This document shows positions 45,901 through 53,852 of a stretch of DNA of 64,000 bases, piece after piece. Under the pieces are notes generated by a model. It ran no database searches and was not told where the DNA came from. It saw only the letters and a program-made list of their open reading frames with translations. The stretch comes from Pelagibacterium sp. 26DY04 (GTDB lineage Bacteria > Pseudomonadota > Alphaproteobacteria > Rhizobiales > Devosiaceae): positions 744,001 to 808,000 of the forward strand of contig NZ_CP101731.1 of assembly GCF_031202305.1 (NCBI RefSeq), in the 5' to 3' direction. The first letter of the stretch is position 1, and each line of letters starts with the position of its first letter. Position numbers and translations under genes: made by a program.

Positions 45901-46223
45901 GCGCGAATCTGGTGGATGGCGTCCACGACGCTTTCGCGCATCACCGGCCGATCTTCGGTGGCGCGCTCGGCAAGCCGGTTGACGGCCTGGCGCACGCTGC
46001 GCAGGGCTTCGGAATGCCGGTCGGACTGAAAGGCGGCCGGGGCAGGGGGAACGGACGCGGCCTGGGGGCGCTGGCGTGCCGAGTGGGCGGTGGCCACCTG
46101 ATCCTCGACCTGATCGAGCAGCGCCACCAGTTCGTTGCGCAGGCTCTCCCATTCGGCACCGTTCGATCTGTGGGGACCGGACAGCGGCTCGGGCCAGTCA
46201 TGATGAGGATTCGTTCGCGCCAT
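42960..46223 (-). CDS. PodJ-like protein: coiled coil, membrane helix, Sel1 repeats, peptidoglycan-binding domain
   Basis: A 1087-residue protein. Residues about 10-450 are Ala/Glu-rich and predicted coiled coil; 450-650 is a Pro/Ala-rich linker; a single membrane helix lies near 660-685 (RRALLLGTALVAVVALTVPL); four Sel1 repeats occupy about 810-970 (for example YAQFEVGAILTEGTLVEQDF and AAAWYERSAAQGFAPAQYRL); a PG_binding_1 domain ends the protein (LLGKLGYDIGTPDGISGPKT). This is the layout of Caulobacter PodJ and rhizobial relatives that organise the cell pole. A 930-codon open frame on the opposite strand is a composition artefact. Confidence 0.88.
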   Translation of the reverse strand: MARTNPHHDWPEPLSGPHRSNGAEWESLRNELVALLDQVEDQVATAHSARQRPQAASVPPAPAAFQSDRHSEALRSVRQAVNRLAERATEDRPVMRESVVDAIHQIRARQTGGARPATTAPNAELTGFAKALDAMGERIGRFEARIAEQIEALGADREISNQIAQLSEVIELLAGAVGETGQIKRLEAQIGNLAETIAASRPAADETSTERLAELTVTVEKLLAHQIETSAQQAQQVARSDDRQAETMAMIEQSVRNIYDRIDALEANSQPSDAIDRLSHDMAALTEAVSRKSEPEALLAKIDALGERIGAIEAPSRDEAAMLAESVSVLRGVISETFEPRFARLEERMNELGASKEPASIDAVEAQLRQIAQRVDETSAQLKAMAAIETPAAPAAPDLEALADLIAEKSRALAPASIPSDADGVEKADLEALEQRLAALFARSSEKGSDTPHLAGMRNSIAQVDNRIARLETMLNNRPAAAASAAAPAPEAAPSRPRRKPADTMPVDPTTGEASQAPQPETIEPAAPEPDKAAEPKPFTLDPDTIDRPAKPQSSLNLERASPFAADSPERGKTETAPSVSASTRASFIEAARRSARQPEAGNFEEPKSLIGRALARFQRSEAQAAEDEAPVATPPVAEPVAERRFDDDQDEEQAQSFFARNRRALLLGTALVAVVALTVPLVASRIMPPRSAPVEEAQALAPIETQQPPADTAEPAAVSDAETATAAPDIDSEEAAETGSLTSNVRFIEQQPSLTAAQIDHDAFSANPTIDPIQTAAIGAASSYAAADAPIDTAAAIVQDLPEAVVPEEIEPEALRLAAQSGDRYAQFEVGAILTEGTLVEQDFTQAAAWYERSAAQGFAPAQYRLGSLYEGGRGVERDLEMARLWYQRAAEAGNRMSMHNLASLYAGGELESQDFEAAAHWFEQAASRGLTDSQFNLGMLHARGLGVEQDFEQSYLWFSLAARSGDQDAAASRDDAARSLDAETIQRLDAQIEAWAPSEIDLAANFAPIGTWDETFDPGPAIANRDVVLQVQMLLGKLGYDIGTPDGISGPKTREAIAEFERATGMTESGAINPRLLAVLGSQPV

Positions 46224-46441
46224 TGTGCTTCCCGACGGCTGTGTGAGGCGCGTGATCAGCGCGCCGATGGGCGAGAAGAATCGCCAAAAATGACTGTCTG
46301 CAATTTATGGTAAACATCGCGTTAACCGTGCCCGAGTGCCGCATTGATTGCATTGGTATTTTTGAGCATGGATTGCGCTCGATCACCGATCGTGGTGATG
46401 TTGCTTTCACAATGACTGCCCATCAGCGACAAGACGCCAAG

Positions 46442-46891
46442 ATGACCGGACCTGCCCGCAAGGACCGCGTTGCGCGCCGAAGCGAGGGGCCGGCGATCTA
46501 CACGATCGCCGAGCTCGCCGACGCTTTTTCGATCACGCACCGGACCCTGCGATTCTACGAAGACAAGGGCATGCTGCGCCCCCGACGGGTGGGCAACAAG
46601 CGCCTCTATACAAACCGCGACCGCCTGCGGCTGCGCATCATTCTCGATGGCAAGCAGGTGGGGCTGACCCTGCGCGAGATTCAGGAATATCTCGACACAT
46701 ACGATCTGCGCGACGGGTCTTACGACCATCTGCGCCGCGCGTTGGACAAGGTGCATCATCAGCGCCATCTGCTCCAGCAGCGCCGTTCGGCCATCGAGAA
46801 GTCCCTTTCGGAGCTGGCGCGCGTCGAAGAGATCATCGAGGGCATGCTCGCAGAGCCGCAGGATCCCGACGGTCATGGCGACAAAATATGA
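46442..46891 (+). CDS. MerR family transcriptional regulator
   Basis: A 149-residue regulator from ATG 46442; ATG 46412 is an alternative. The winged helix reads IYTIAELADAFSITHRTLRF then YEDKGMLRPRRVGNKRLYT, followed by LREIQEYLDTYDL and a dimerisation helix of about 45 residues. There is no cysteine, so it is not a metal sensor of the MerR or SoxR type. A response regulator gene follows 93 bases downstream on the same strand. Target genes unknown. Confidence 0.87.
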   Translation: MTGPARKDRVARRSEGPAIYTIAELADAFSITHRTLRFYEDKGMLRPRRVGNKRLYTNRDRLRLRIILDGKQVGLTLREIQEYLDTYDLRDGSYDHLRRALDKVHHQRHLLQQRRSAIEKSLSELARVEEIIEGMLAEPQDPDGHGDKI

Positions 46892-46984
46892 CCCTTTGGT
46901 CGTAAACGGCCGGAAATGCTTGATTGATCGTGCGATCTTGGGTTTATCGTCGGTATCGACCTGCCCGGCGAGGAACCGCGCCCC

Positions 46985-47647
46985 ATGAGCCATCGCATCA
47001 TCATCGTCGACGACCATCCCTTGTTCCGCTCGGCCCTGCGCCAGACGCTCGAGGGAAAGGGCGCCGACATGGCGTTCGAGGAGGCCGGCGACATCGAGGG
47101 GCTGAGCGCCGCGCTCGAGGCCAATCGCGATTGCGACCTCGTGCTGCTCGACCTCAATATGCCCGGGGTGCGCGGCTTTTCGGGATTGCTGCTGCTGCGC
47201 GCGCAATTCCCCGAGATTCCCGTGATGATCGTCTCGGCGGTCGAGGACGCCTCGGTCATCCGCCGCTGCTTTGATCTCGGCGCTTCGGGCTTTCTTTCGA
47301 AATCGGAAAGCGCAGCCCGCATCCGGGAATCGATCGACACCATCCTGGCAGGTGGGCTCTGGGTGCCGGAAGGTGTTTCGCTCGATGATCTGGACGAGCA
47401 GAGCGAGGTGCTGTCGCGGCTGGCGACCCTCACCCCGCAGCAGATCCGCGTGCTGATGATGCTCTCGGACGGGCTGATGAACAAGCAGATCGCCTATGAG
47501 CTTTCGATTTCGGAAGCCACCGTCAAGGCACATGTCTCGGCGATCCTGCAAAAGCTCAACGTCGACAGCCGGACCCAGGCGGTGATCGCCGCTGCCAAGA
47601 TCGAGCAGGGGCAGTTCGCGCAGCTCTTCGAGGACGCCGGGGCTTAG
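46985..47647 (+). CDS. LuxR/NarL-type response regulator
   Basis: A 220-residue two-component response regulator. The receiver domain (about residues 3-120) has the acidic pair in IIIVDDHPLF, the phosphoacceptor Asp in LVLLDLNMPG, Ser in MIVSAVED, and Lys in FLSKSES; the C-terminal LuxR helix-turn-helix is LTPQQIRVLMMLSDGLMNKQ then IAYELSISEATVKAHVSAIL. All phosphorylation residues are intact. No kinase gene is adjacent; the hybrid kinase at 50000-51661 is a candidate partner. It resembles AgmR/ExaE-type regulators. Confidence 0.9.
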   Translation: MSHRIIIVDDHPLFRSALRQTLEGKGADMAFEEAGDIEGLSAALEANRDCDLVLLDLNMPGVRGFSGLLLLRAQFPEIPVMIVSAVEDASVIRRCFDLGASGFLSKSESAARIRESIDTILAGGLWVPEGVSLDDLDEQSEVLSRLATLTPQQIRVLMMLSDGLMNKQIAYELSISEATVKAHVSAILQKLNVDSRTQAVIAAAKIEQGQFAQLFEDAGA

Positions 47648-48714
47648 ATCTGCGGGGCGGCATGCCAAATCGCCCTCCGGCTGAAGCCATCGGGTCATCG
47701 CGATATCAATAGACGGCATGGGGCGATGAACGCTCCGCACTGTATTTGTTAGTATGAAGCGATCATCGCCCCATGCGTCCGGGATTTTGGGCTTATGGCG
47801 GCTTCTTGGGCTGGGGGTTGTTGAAGCGCCCGGTCTCCCGTTTGCCTCGCTGCCCCTCCGGGTTTCCCCGGTGCGACGTGGGAGTGATTGGATTGGTGGT
47901 CCGCTCACACCTTTTATCCACATCCGGCCATCTGTCCGCTTTGGGCCTTCCCCACGGCGACCCGTGAGGAACCCGAACCGATCCCGCCCAAACGTTCGTA
48001 GCGCTTGCGTCCATATGCGCGGGGTCGTGAGGGGGAGTATGGGGGAAACCGAGAGGGCGGGGATAAGTTTTTGCGTGGGTGTCTGTGGAAGCTCAGCGCC
48101 CCTCATCCCCTGCCATTCGAGCCCCCGCCTTCGCGAGGGGCAGGCTCCGCGTCTCATGGCCTTCTCACCTCCAATCGTGCCACCGGCACGATTGGCCAAA
48201 GGACGGCTCGAAGTCTCCCACCAGGGGAGAAGGGGGCTCTTGGGGGAGCGCTGGGGATAACAAGCACGGTGTTGTGGTTTTCCCTCTTACCCTTCTCCCC
48301 TTGTGGGAGAAGGTGGCCGCGAAGCGGTCGGATGAGGGGGGCTCGGCATATCAGCGGCCACCGCGGTGATTGTTGATGCTCAGCGCACCCCTCATCCGTC
48401 TCGCCCTTCGGGCGATCCACCTTCTCCCTCAAGGGGAGAAGGGGACTCTTGGGGGAGCGTTACGGCAAAAATTTCGTCGCTCTTCATCTCCAACCTTTCC
48501 GTTCGTCGTTGTCGGGCTTGACCCGACAATCCGCAGCCATCGCCGATGGTGCGGGAGAGGTTGGGGGACGCATTGAGAGGCTTGCGGGTCTCCGGGACAA
48601 GCCCCGGATCAAGTCCGGAGACCAAGACGACGAGGGAGGGGGCGGGTGGCACGGGGCGAAGGGGTGGGCAGGTGATGTGTCCACCCTGGGTAACGATCAG
48701 CCCAGGCCGCGCGC
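47648..48714. repeat. 1-kb non-coding stretch with REP-like repeats
   Basis: No open frame here has convincing coding character. Two inverted copies of a 50-55 base element built on CCTTCTCCCCTTG-type stems lie at 48291-48340 and 48387-48442. A 27-base direct repeat with one mismatch occurs at 48224-48250 and 48433-48459. Two further dyads are TTGTCGGG/CCCGACAA (48509-48529) and GGTCTCCGGGA/TCCGGAGACC (48587-48623). This is a cluster of the short intergenic repeats typical of the group. The first part, 47648-48200, shows no clear structure. Confidence 0.7.
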
Positions 48715-49140
48715 TTACTCTGGGAGGGCTTCGGGTGCGTATTGGGCGGCGAATTCGGCGCTGGGGGGGATGGGTTTGATCACATCGACCAGGATGCCGG
48801 TGGGGTCGGTGACGATGAAATGGCGTTGGCCGAAGGCTTCGTCGCGGATGTCGAGGGCGATATTGGCGCCCGCAGACTTGAGGCGGGTATATTCGGCATC
48901 CACGTCTTCGACCTCGAAACTGAGGAGAAGACCGCCGGTGCGGTCGCGGTGGCCGGCCGGGATGGTGGCGTGGCTCTTGTCGAGCACGGCGAAGTTGAAG
49001 GCGGGATTGGCTTCGGACTGCAAGTGGACATACCAGTCGCTGTCGAACAGGGAGCGAAAGCCGAAATAGGTGAGAAAGAAGGTCGATGAGGCGGCGACGT
49101 CGTCGGTCATCACCACGGGGTAGAAGCTCGAGGGGCGCAT
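48715..49140 (-). CDS. VOC family (glyoxalase/bleomycin resistance fold) protein
   Basis: A 141-residue protein from ATG 49140. Two beta-alpha-beta-beta-beta modules are visible: [18 protein letters not shown] with [16 protein letters not shown], and [20 protein letters not shown] with [19 protein letters not shown]. The final ITDPxGxxVD-type motif is standard. The family includes dioxygenases, isomerases and drug-binding proteins, so the reaction is open. It is divergent from, and presumably controlled by, the TetR gene at 49213; two copies of a palindromic operator lie between them. Confidence 0.86.
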   Translation of the reverse strand: MRPSSFYPVVMTDDVAASSTFFLTYFGFRSLFDSDWYVHLQSEANPAFNFAVLDKSHATIPAGHRDRTGGLLLSFEVEDVDAEYTRLKSAGANIALDIRDEAFGQRHFIVTDPTGILVDVIKPIPPSAEFAAQYAPEALPE

Positions 49141-49165
49141 AGGGGTTTCCTTTCGATCCAAACAA

Positions 49166-49182
49166 ACATACAGTCTGTATGT
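49166..49182. promoter_or_regulatory. TetR operator 1
   Basis: ACATACAG-T-CTGTATGT is a perfect 17-base palindrome 26 bases upstream of the VOC gene start. Size and symmetry fit a TetR-family dimer site. Confidence 0.7.
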
Positions 49183-49195
49183 ACGAAATGAATTA

Positions 49196-49212
49196 ACATA
49201 CAGGCTGCATGT
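49196..49212. promoter_or_regulatory. TetR operator 2, abutting the tetR start codon
   Basis: ACATACAG-G-CTGCATGT repeats operator 1 with one mismatched pair, 30 bases away centre to centre (three helical turns). The last base is directly before the TetR ATG at 49213, so it occupies the place of a ribosome binding site. Confidence 0.68.
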
Positions 49213-49806
49213 ATGCAACCAGAATCTTCGCGCCGCTCCAATCGTGACCGCTCCGAGTCCACCCGTGCCGCTCTGATCGAGGCGGGGCGGGCGCTGTTCA
49301 CCGAACGGCCCTATGGTGAAATCGGCACGCCCGAGATCGTGGCCAAGGCGGGCGTGACGCGCGGGGCGCTTTATCATCACTTTGCCGACAAGCAGGCGCT
49401 GTTTGCTGCCGTGGCGGATGCGGAGGCGGCGGCAGTGGCGCGCGAGATCGAGCAATCCTCGCCCGAAGGCACCTCGGCCGCCGAAGCGCTGCTCAATGGC
49501 GGGCGGGCCTATCTCGACGCCATGCAGGTGCCGGGGCGCACGCGGCTTCTGCTGCTCGATGCGCCCGCCGTTCTGGGGCATGCCGAAGCCGAGGCGATCG
49601 ATATGTGCCACAGCGCGCGCACGCTGCGCGAAGGGCTGTCGATCGCCATCGAAACCGGCGCGATGCCGGCGCTGCCCATCGAGCCGCTGACCCGGATGAT
49701 CTCGGCGGCCTATGACAGCGCCGCGCTCGATATCGAGGCGGGTGGCGACAGGGCGGCGTGGGAGCAGGTATTGGCCGAGCTGTTCAAGGGGCTGACCAAG
49801 GCGTAG
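49213..49806 (+). CDS. TetR family transcriptional repressor
   Basis: A 197-residue repressor. The helix-turn-helix is [20 protein letters not shown] then [19 protein letters not shown] (residues about 33-72), and a helical ligand domain follows. It very likely represses itself and the divergent VOC gene through the two palindromes between them. There is no ribosome site upstream of ATG 49213 and no other in-frame start before the helix-turn-helix, so the message may be leaderless or translated weakly. Confidence 0.9.
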   Translation: MQPESSRRSNRDRSESTRAALIEAGRALFTERPYGEIGTPEIVAKAGVTRGALYHHFADKQALFAAVADAEAAAVAREIEQSSPEGTSAAEALLNGGRAYLDAMQVPGRTRLLLLDAPAVLGHAEAEAIDMCHSARTLREGLSIAIETGAMPALPIEPLTRMISAAYDSAALDIEAGGDRAAWEQVLAELFKGLTKA

Positions 49807-49999
49807 CTTATCGCAGTGAGCGGATGTGTAGAACTACACCTCTTCTGGATGCTCGGAAGCCTTGTGGGTCTCCGGGTCGAGCCCGAAGACGACGAGGGGA
49901 GAGGGTACGGCAAGAGCCGAGAGCCGGGGATGCATACCTTGTTCCGGGACAAGCCCGAGGAGACCCCGATGGCCAGCGACGAGGGATAACCTTGGGGCG
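49807..49999. other. Intergenic stretch with degraded repeat
   Basis: No gene is seen. GGGTCTCCGGG at 49867 and CCGGGACAAGCCCGAGGAGAC at 49945-49965 are fragments related to the dyad at 48587-48623. The region separates the tetR gene from the convergent histidine kinase gene. Confidence 0.5.
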
Positions 50000-51661
50000 C
50001 TAGAGCTGCTTGCTCATCTGGGCGAGAAGCGCGCGCAGGGCGGCGGGTTTGACCGGCTTGTTGAGCACCGCGGTGCCGCGCGTTTCGGCGAGCTGGCGCA
50101 CGGCGGGCGTGCGGTCGGCGGTGACCAGGATCGTGGGCAGATGCCCACCGACGATCTGCTTGAGCCATTCGATGGCATCGAGCCCCGAGGTCTGGTCGAG
50201 ATGGTAATCCATGAGCACCAGATCGGGCACCCAACCCTCGAGCATGCCCAATTGAGCGATCTCCTTGAGCGAGGTGGCGGTGCGGATGTCGCAGCCCCAG
50301 TTCTCGAGCAGCGAGGACATGGCATCAAGGATCGACCGCTCATTGTCCACGCACAGGACGTGCAGCCCGTCGAACTGGGCGGCGGCGCGGGCGGGAGGTT
50401 CGATGGGGGCAGGCGCGGGGCGGTTGCCGGCGATAACCGGCACTGTGACCGAAAAGCGCGAGCCTTTCCCCACCACGCTTTCGATCTCCATGGGGTGATC
50501 GAGAGCAGCCAGGATGCGCTGTACGATGGACAGGCCCAGGCCCAGGCCTGGGGCGATGCGGGCGCCCTGTTCGAGGCGGGAGAACTCGGTGAAGATCAAC
50601 TGATGCTGGTGCCGGTCGATGCCGATGCCGGTGTCGATGACGTCGAGCCGCACCGACTTCCCGCGCCGCCGGCAACCCACCAGCACGCGGCCGCCGGGAC
50701 GGGTGTATTTGATGGCGTTGGACACCAGGTTCTGGATGACGCGCGCCAGGAGCATGCGGTCTGAACGCACGATCAGCGAAGCGCCGACCACGCGCAGCTG
50801 GATGTCCTTTTCACTCGCGAGCGGCTGGAACTCGATCTCGATCTTCCTCAGCAGATCGAAGATGTCGATATTGGTGCGGGTGACCTTGAGCGCACCCGAA
50901 TCCATGCGCGAGATATCGAGCAGGGTCGACATGATGTCCTCGACGGCGTTGAGGGACGCATCGATCGAGGCGGCAAGCTCGGCGGCCGGGGTGCCGCGCG
51001 TGCGCTCGTAAAGCGTCGAGGTGTAGAGGCGGGCCGCGTTGAGAGGCTGCAGCAGGTCGTGGCTGGCAGCGGCGAGAAAGCGGGTCTTTTCGTGATTGGC
51101 CTCGTCGGCCTTGGCGCGAGCCTTTTCCAGCTCGGCATTGAGCAGGGTGAGCGCACGCGTGCGGTCCTTCACGCGCTCTTCGAGGGTGTGATTGACCTGT
51201 TCGAGGGCGGCTTCGGCGCGGGCGCGATCGGTGACGTCGGAAAAGGAGATGACCAGGCCGCCATCGGGCCGCAGCGCGGTGTGGATCTCGAGCTGGTGAC
51301 CGGCCATGTTCGAGCGCTGTGTGAGCGTTGTGGGTTCGGACGTGATGAGGCGGCGGCGCTGGTCGGCGACGACCTGCGGGGTGCCCGGTCCGAGATCGCC
51401 CCGGCGGGCCATGAACAGGAGGATTTCATCAAGCGAAGTGCCTGGGGCAAGCAGCGAGGGCGGCAGGCCCAGGCCGGAGCTGTAGGTGGCGTTCGACACC
51501 ACGAGCGCAAGCGTTTTGTCGAAAACGGCGATGCCATAGGGCAACTGGTCGATGGCACCGGCAAGACCGGGATCGACGGTGCCGTTCGCAAAGATCGCCC
51601 GGTCGGCCATGGCTGCATCCGTCTCGATTCGGAGCTCTGTGGTGGCGCCTCCCGAGCGCAT
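50000..51661 (-). CDS. Soluble hybrid histidine kinase (PAS-HisKA-HATPase-REC)
   Basis: A 553-residue sensor kinase without membrane helices. Residues about 30-150 form a PAS-like domain ([20 protein letters not shown]); a short coiled coil leads to the phosphorylated His201 in [19 protein letters not shown]; the ATPase domain has [13 protein letters not shown] and VIDTGIGI; a C-terminal receiver has Asp in [15 protein letters not shown] and Lys in LNKPVKP. This is the NahK/ErcS'-like type that usually works by phosphotransfer to other proteins. No histidine phosphotransfer gene is adjacent. An internal ATG at 51610 is an alternative start. Confidence 0.9.
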   Translation of the reverse strand: MRSGGATTELRIETDAAMADRAIFANGTVDPGLAGAIDQLPYGIAVFDKTLALVVSNATYSSGLGLPPSLLAPGTSLDEILLFMARRGDLGPGTPQVVADQRRRLITSEPTTLTQRSNMAGHQLEIHTALRPDGGLVISFSDVTDRARAEAALEQVNHTLEERVKDRTRALTLLNAELEKARAKADEANHEKTRFLAAASHDLLQPLNAARLYTSTLYERTRGTPAAELAASIDASLNAVEDIMSTLLDISRMDSGALKVTRTNIDIFDLLRKIEIEFQPLASEKDIQLRVVGASLIVRSDRMLLARVIQNLVSNAIKYTRPGGRVLVGCRRRGKSVRLDVIDTGIGIDRHQHQLIFTEFSRLEQGARIAPGLGLGLSIVQRILAALDHPMEIESVVGKGSRFSVTVPVIAGNRPAPAPIEPPARAAAQFDGLHVLCVDNERSILDAMSSLLENWGCDIRTATSLKEIAQLGMLEGWVPDLVLMDYHLDQTSGLDAIEWLKQIVGGHLPTILVTADRTPAVRQLAETRGTAVLNKPVKPAALRALLAQMSKQL

Positions 51662-51752
51662 ATGTCAAGTCATGACAATGGACAAGCGTGCGGAATCGGG
51701 GCTTACTTTTAACCGCCGCAGGGGCGCGGTGGAAGCCAAGGAGGTGACGCAC

Positions 51753-52193
51753 ATGTCATTGATTAAGGAATTCAAGGAATTTGCCGTCAAGGGCAACATG
51801 GTCGACATGGCCGTGGGTATTATAATCGGCGGAGCGTTCGGCACGATCGTGTCCTCGCTGGTCGATGACATCTTCATGCCGGTGATCGGGCTGGTGTTGG
51901 GAGGCATCGACTTCTCCAACCTGTTCGTCGTCCTGTCCAATCCCGATGGCGTGGCGGTCCCCTCGCTCGCGGCGGCACAGGCGGCAGGCGTTGCCACCCT
52001 CAATGTGGGCCTGTTCATCAACGCGCTCGTAAAGTTCGTGATCGTCGCCTTCGCGCTGTTCATGCTGGTCAAGGGCATCAACATGCTGCGCCGTGAAAAG
52101 GCGGCCGAAACCGTGCCGGAAGTTCCGCCCGCTCCCCCGCGTGAAGAAGTGCTGCTCACCGAAATCCGCGATATCCTCAAGACCAGACCTTGA
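51753..52193 (+). CDS. mscL: Large-conductance mechanosensitive channel MscL
   Basis: Inner-membrane tension-gated channel that releases solutes on osmotic downshock. The 146-residue protein from ATG 51753 has the N-terminal amphipathic helix and pore helix [40 protein letters not shown], the second membrane helix [18 protein letters not shown], and the cytoplasmic bundle [19 protein letters not shown] is the ribosome site. A long AT/GC hairpin ends the transcript. Confidence 0.96.
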   Translation: MSLIKEFKEFAVKGNMVDMAVGIIIGGAFGTIVSSLVDDIFMPVIGLVLGGIDFSNLFVVLSNPDGVAVPSLAAAQAAGVATLNVGLFINALVKFVIVAFALFMLVKGINMLRREKAAETVPEVPPAPPREEVLLTEIRDILKTRP

Positions 52194-52198
52194 GCATT

Positions 52199-52232
52199 AA
52201 GAAAGGCCCATTGTTCACAATGGGCCTTTCTT
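52199..52232 (+). terminator. Rho-independent terminator of mscL
   Basis: AAGAAAGGCCCATTG (52199-52213) and CAATGGGCCTTTCTT (52218-52232) form a perfect 15-base stem with a TTCA loop, followed by CCTTTT. It begins five bases after the mscL stop and is the strongest terminator in the window. Confidence 0.9.
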
Positions 52233-52260
52233 CCTTTTACGACTACGCTTCTCCAGGAAG

Positions 52261-52320
52261 TACGTAGTTATTCCTATTGCGCCGGCATATATAAGACGTT
52301 ATTCCTATGGCTACGTAGTT
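52261..52320. promoter_or_regulatory. Array of TACGTAGTT and GTTATTCCTAT repeats
   Basis: TACGTAGTT occurs at 52261-52269 and 52312-52320. GTTATTCCTAT occurs at 52267-52277 and 52298-52308, 31 bases apart, about three helical turns. The array lies in the 380-base gap between mscL and the FixJ/LuxR-type regulator gene, about 300 bases before its start, in an AT-richer patch. It is a candidate upstream binding region for that regulator or for another response regulator. 52321-52615 shows nothing else. Confidence 0.5.
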
Positions 52321-52615
52321 GAGTCTACGGTTTAGGCCAATCGGCGGGCTCGGCTACCTATCGCAAAATTCGTGCGCGATTCATCGTAGGTTGCGGGGGC
52401 AAGGTCCTCAAATTCGGCAATCGCTTTTTGCAACGCTTCCGGCCGGCTCGGCGGAAGCGAACGGGAGCGGCTGGCCGAAGGTGGGAAACAAGTCCTGACA
52501 GCGATGGGAGCGATGGGTCGGGAACGCAAGGCGACTTTTGCTCGGCATGCAATTGGAGGGGACTGGCCGCTTTTCCGTATTCGCGGTGGAGTCTCGCAAA
52601 GGACTGGAGAAGACT

Positions 52616-53251
52616 GTGAACACCGAAATTTCCTATCGCCCATTTCTTAACCGCGATCGGCTGGTCCATATCGTGGACAGCGACAAGGCAACCTGCGAGG
52701 CGCTGGACGTGCTGTTCAGGCTCGAAGGGTTCCAGACCGCCGTCTCGCGCAACAGCGACGATTTCATCGCCCGGTTCGGGCAGCGCCGTCCCGACGTGGT
52801 GATCCTCAATTTCGATCTCGCCGGCGAGGACATGCTGCCCGCGCTTCGGCGCATCAAGGACATGCGCGCGGGCATTCCTGTGTTCATGCTGGCCGACCAG
52901 CCCGATATCGACGGCACTGTCGAGGCCATGCGGGGCGGGGCGAGCGACGTTTTCGTCAAGCCGGTGGATTCGGAGCGTTTCGTCCGCGCCGTGCGCGACA
53001 CGCTGCGGCGCGACGTCCATCTCACCGCCTCGCGCGATGGACAACAGGAGGTGGAGGTCCGCGGCTTTGCGCAATTGACGCCACGCGAGCGGGAAGTGCT
53101 GCAACTGATCACCAATGGGCAATCCAACAAGGAGGCGGGGCGTGAGCTCGGCATTTCCCCGCGCACTATCGAGGTGCACCGGGCCCGCGTCATGGAAAAG
53201 CTCGGTGCGCGCAATACCGCCGATCTCATCCGGATCGTCTTGACGAGCTGA
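52616..53251 (+). CDS. FixJ/LuxR-type regulator with degenerate receiver
   Basis: A 211-residue protein, probably starting at GTG 52616 after GGACTGGAG. The receiver keeps the acidic pocket (HIVDSDKA) and the lysine (FVKPV), but the phosphoacceptor position is Asn65 in VVILNFDLAG, and the usual Thr/Ser is Ala in FMLADQ. The C-terminal helix-turn-helix is intact (LTPREREVLQLITNGQSNKE, then LGISPRTIEVHRARVMEKLG). It is likely to regulate without conventional phosphorylation. The gene ends two bases from the convergent marR stop. Confidence 0.86.
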   Translation: MNTEISYRPFLNRDRLVHIVDSDKATCEALDVLFRLEGFQTAVSRNSDDFIARFGQRRPDVVILNFDLAGEDMLPALRRIKDMRAGIPVFMLADQPDIDGTVEAMRGGASDVFVKPVDSERFVRAVRDTLRRDVHLTASRDGQQEVEVRGFAQLTPREREVLQLITNGQSNKEAGRELGISPRTIEVHRARVMEKLGARNTADLIRIVLTS

Positions 53252-53253
53252 GA

Positions 53254-53706
53254 TCAGCTCAAGCGGGCGAGGGGAGCGAGCTGGCGGGCGTGCAGCGGTG
53301 TGCCGGCCAGCTCGAGCTGCTTTTCAAGCGCTCCATGCTCGGCTTCCCAGACCGGAACCGCCTGCCCCAGAAGCGCAAGACCCTTATCGGTGAGCGTCAG
53401 CCGCCGGCTGCGCCGGTCGGCGGGATCGACGCCAAGCATGACGAGGCCGCGCCGCTCCAGAGGCTTGAGGGCAGCGGTGAGGGTCGTGCGGTCCATGGCC
53501 AGAAGTTCGGCAACCGCGCCGATGGTGGGCGGTTCCGGGCGGTTGAAGGACATCAGCAGGGAAAACTGCCCATTGGTGAGATCGAGCGGGCGCAGCGCCT
53601 CATCGAACCGCCGGCCCAATGCCCGCGCGGCCCGCTGCGTGGCCAGACACAGGCAGTGATCGCGGACGTAGAGAGTGGTTTGATGGCTGGGATGAAGGTT
53701 TGACAT
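53254..53706 (-). CDS. MarR family transcriptional regulator
   Basis: A 150-residue repressor. The winged helix is PTIGAVAELLAMDRTTLTAA then LKPLERRGLVMLGVDPADRR, with the wing DRRSRRLTLTDKG. Cysteines in VRDHCLCLATQR near residue 17 resemble those of oxidation-sensing MarR proteins (OhrR-like), but their role is unknown. It is divergent from the DUF1428-GST genes, with the palindrome GTTGATATCAAC between them, and probably represses both. Confidence 0.9.
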   Translation of the reverse strand: MSNLHPSHQTTLYVRDHCLCLATQRAARALGRRFDEALRPLDLTNGQFSLLMSFNRPEPPTIGAVAELLAMDRTTLTAALKPLERRGLVMLGVDPADRRSRRLTLTDKGLALLGQAVPVWEAEHGALEKQLELAGTPLHARQLAPLARLS

Positions 53707-53717
53707 GATTCCTATAT

Positions 53718-53729
53718 GTTGATATCAAC
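53718..53729. promoter_or_regulatory. MarR-type operator
   Basis: GTTGATATCAAC is a perfect 12-base palindrome, 11 bases upstream of the marR start and 123 bases upstream of the DUF1428 start. It fits the typical size and position of an autoregulatory MarR site. Confidence 0.65.
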
Positions 53730-53852
53730 GTAAATTGTCAACCGCGCTTAAGTGTTTCGTCGCGTGTCCGGACTGCAAAACCGTTTCGATCCTTGGTCAA
53801 GCCGGGGACATGCTTTTGCTGGACACGCTCTATCCATGGAGGAACGAAAGTC

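Noticed and set aside
43521..46313. 930-codon open frame on the plus strand opposite the PodJ-like gene
   Set aside because: Its sequence is rich in Arg, Gly and Leu without domains, whereas the minus-strand frame has coiled coil, a membrane helix, Sel1 repeats and a peptidoglycan-binding domain. High GC explains the missing stops.
46322..48199. 625-codon open frame on the minus strand across MerR, the response regulator and the repeat region
   Set aside because: It is antisense to two well-supported genes and continues into non-coding repeats, with no recognisable domain.
47754..48260. Possible 168-codon gene in the repeat-rich gap
   Set aside because: Composition is that of random GC-rich DNA, several overlapping frames are equally open, and it runs into the REP-like elements.
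48224..48459. CRISPR array or tandem repeat
   Set aside because: Only two copies of a 27-base direct repeat are present, 182 bases apart and associated with inverted REP-like elements; there is no regular repeat-spacer pattern and no cas gene.
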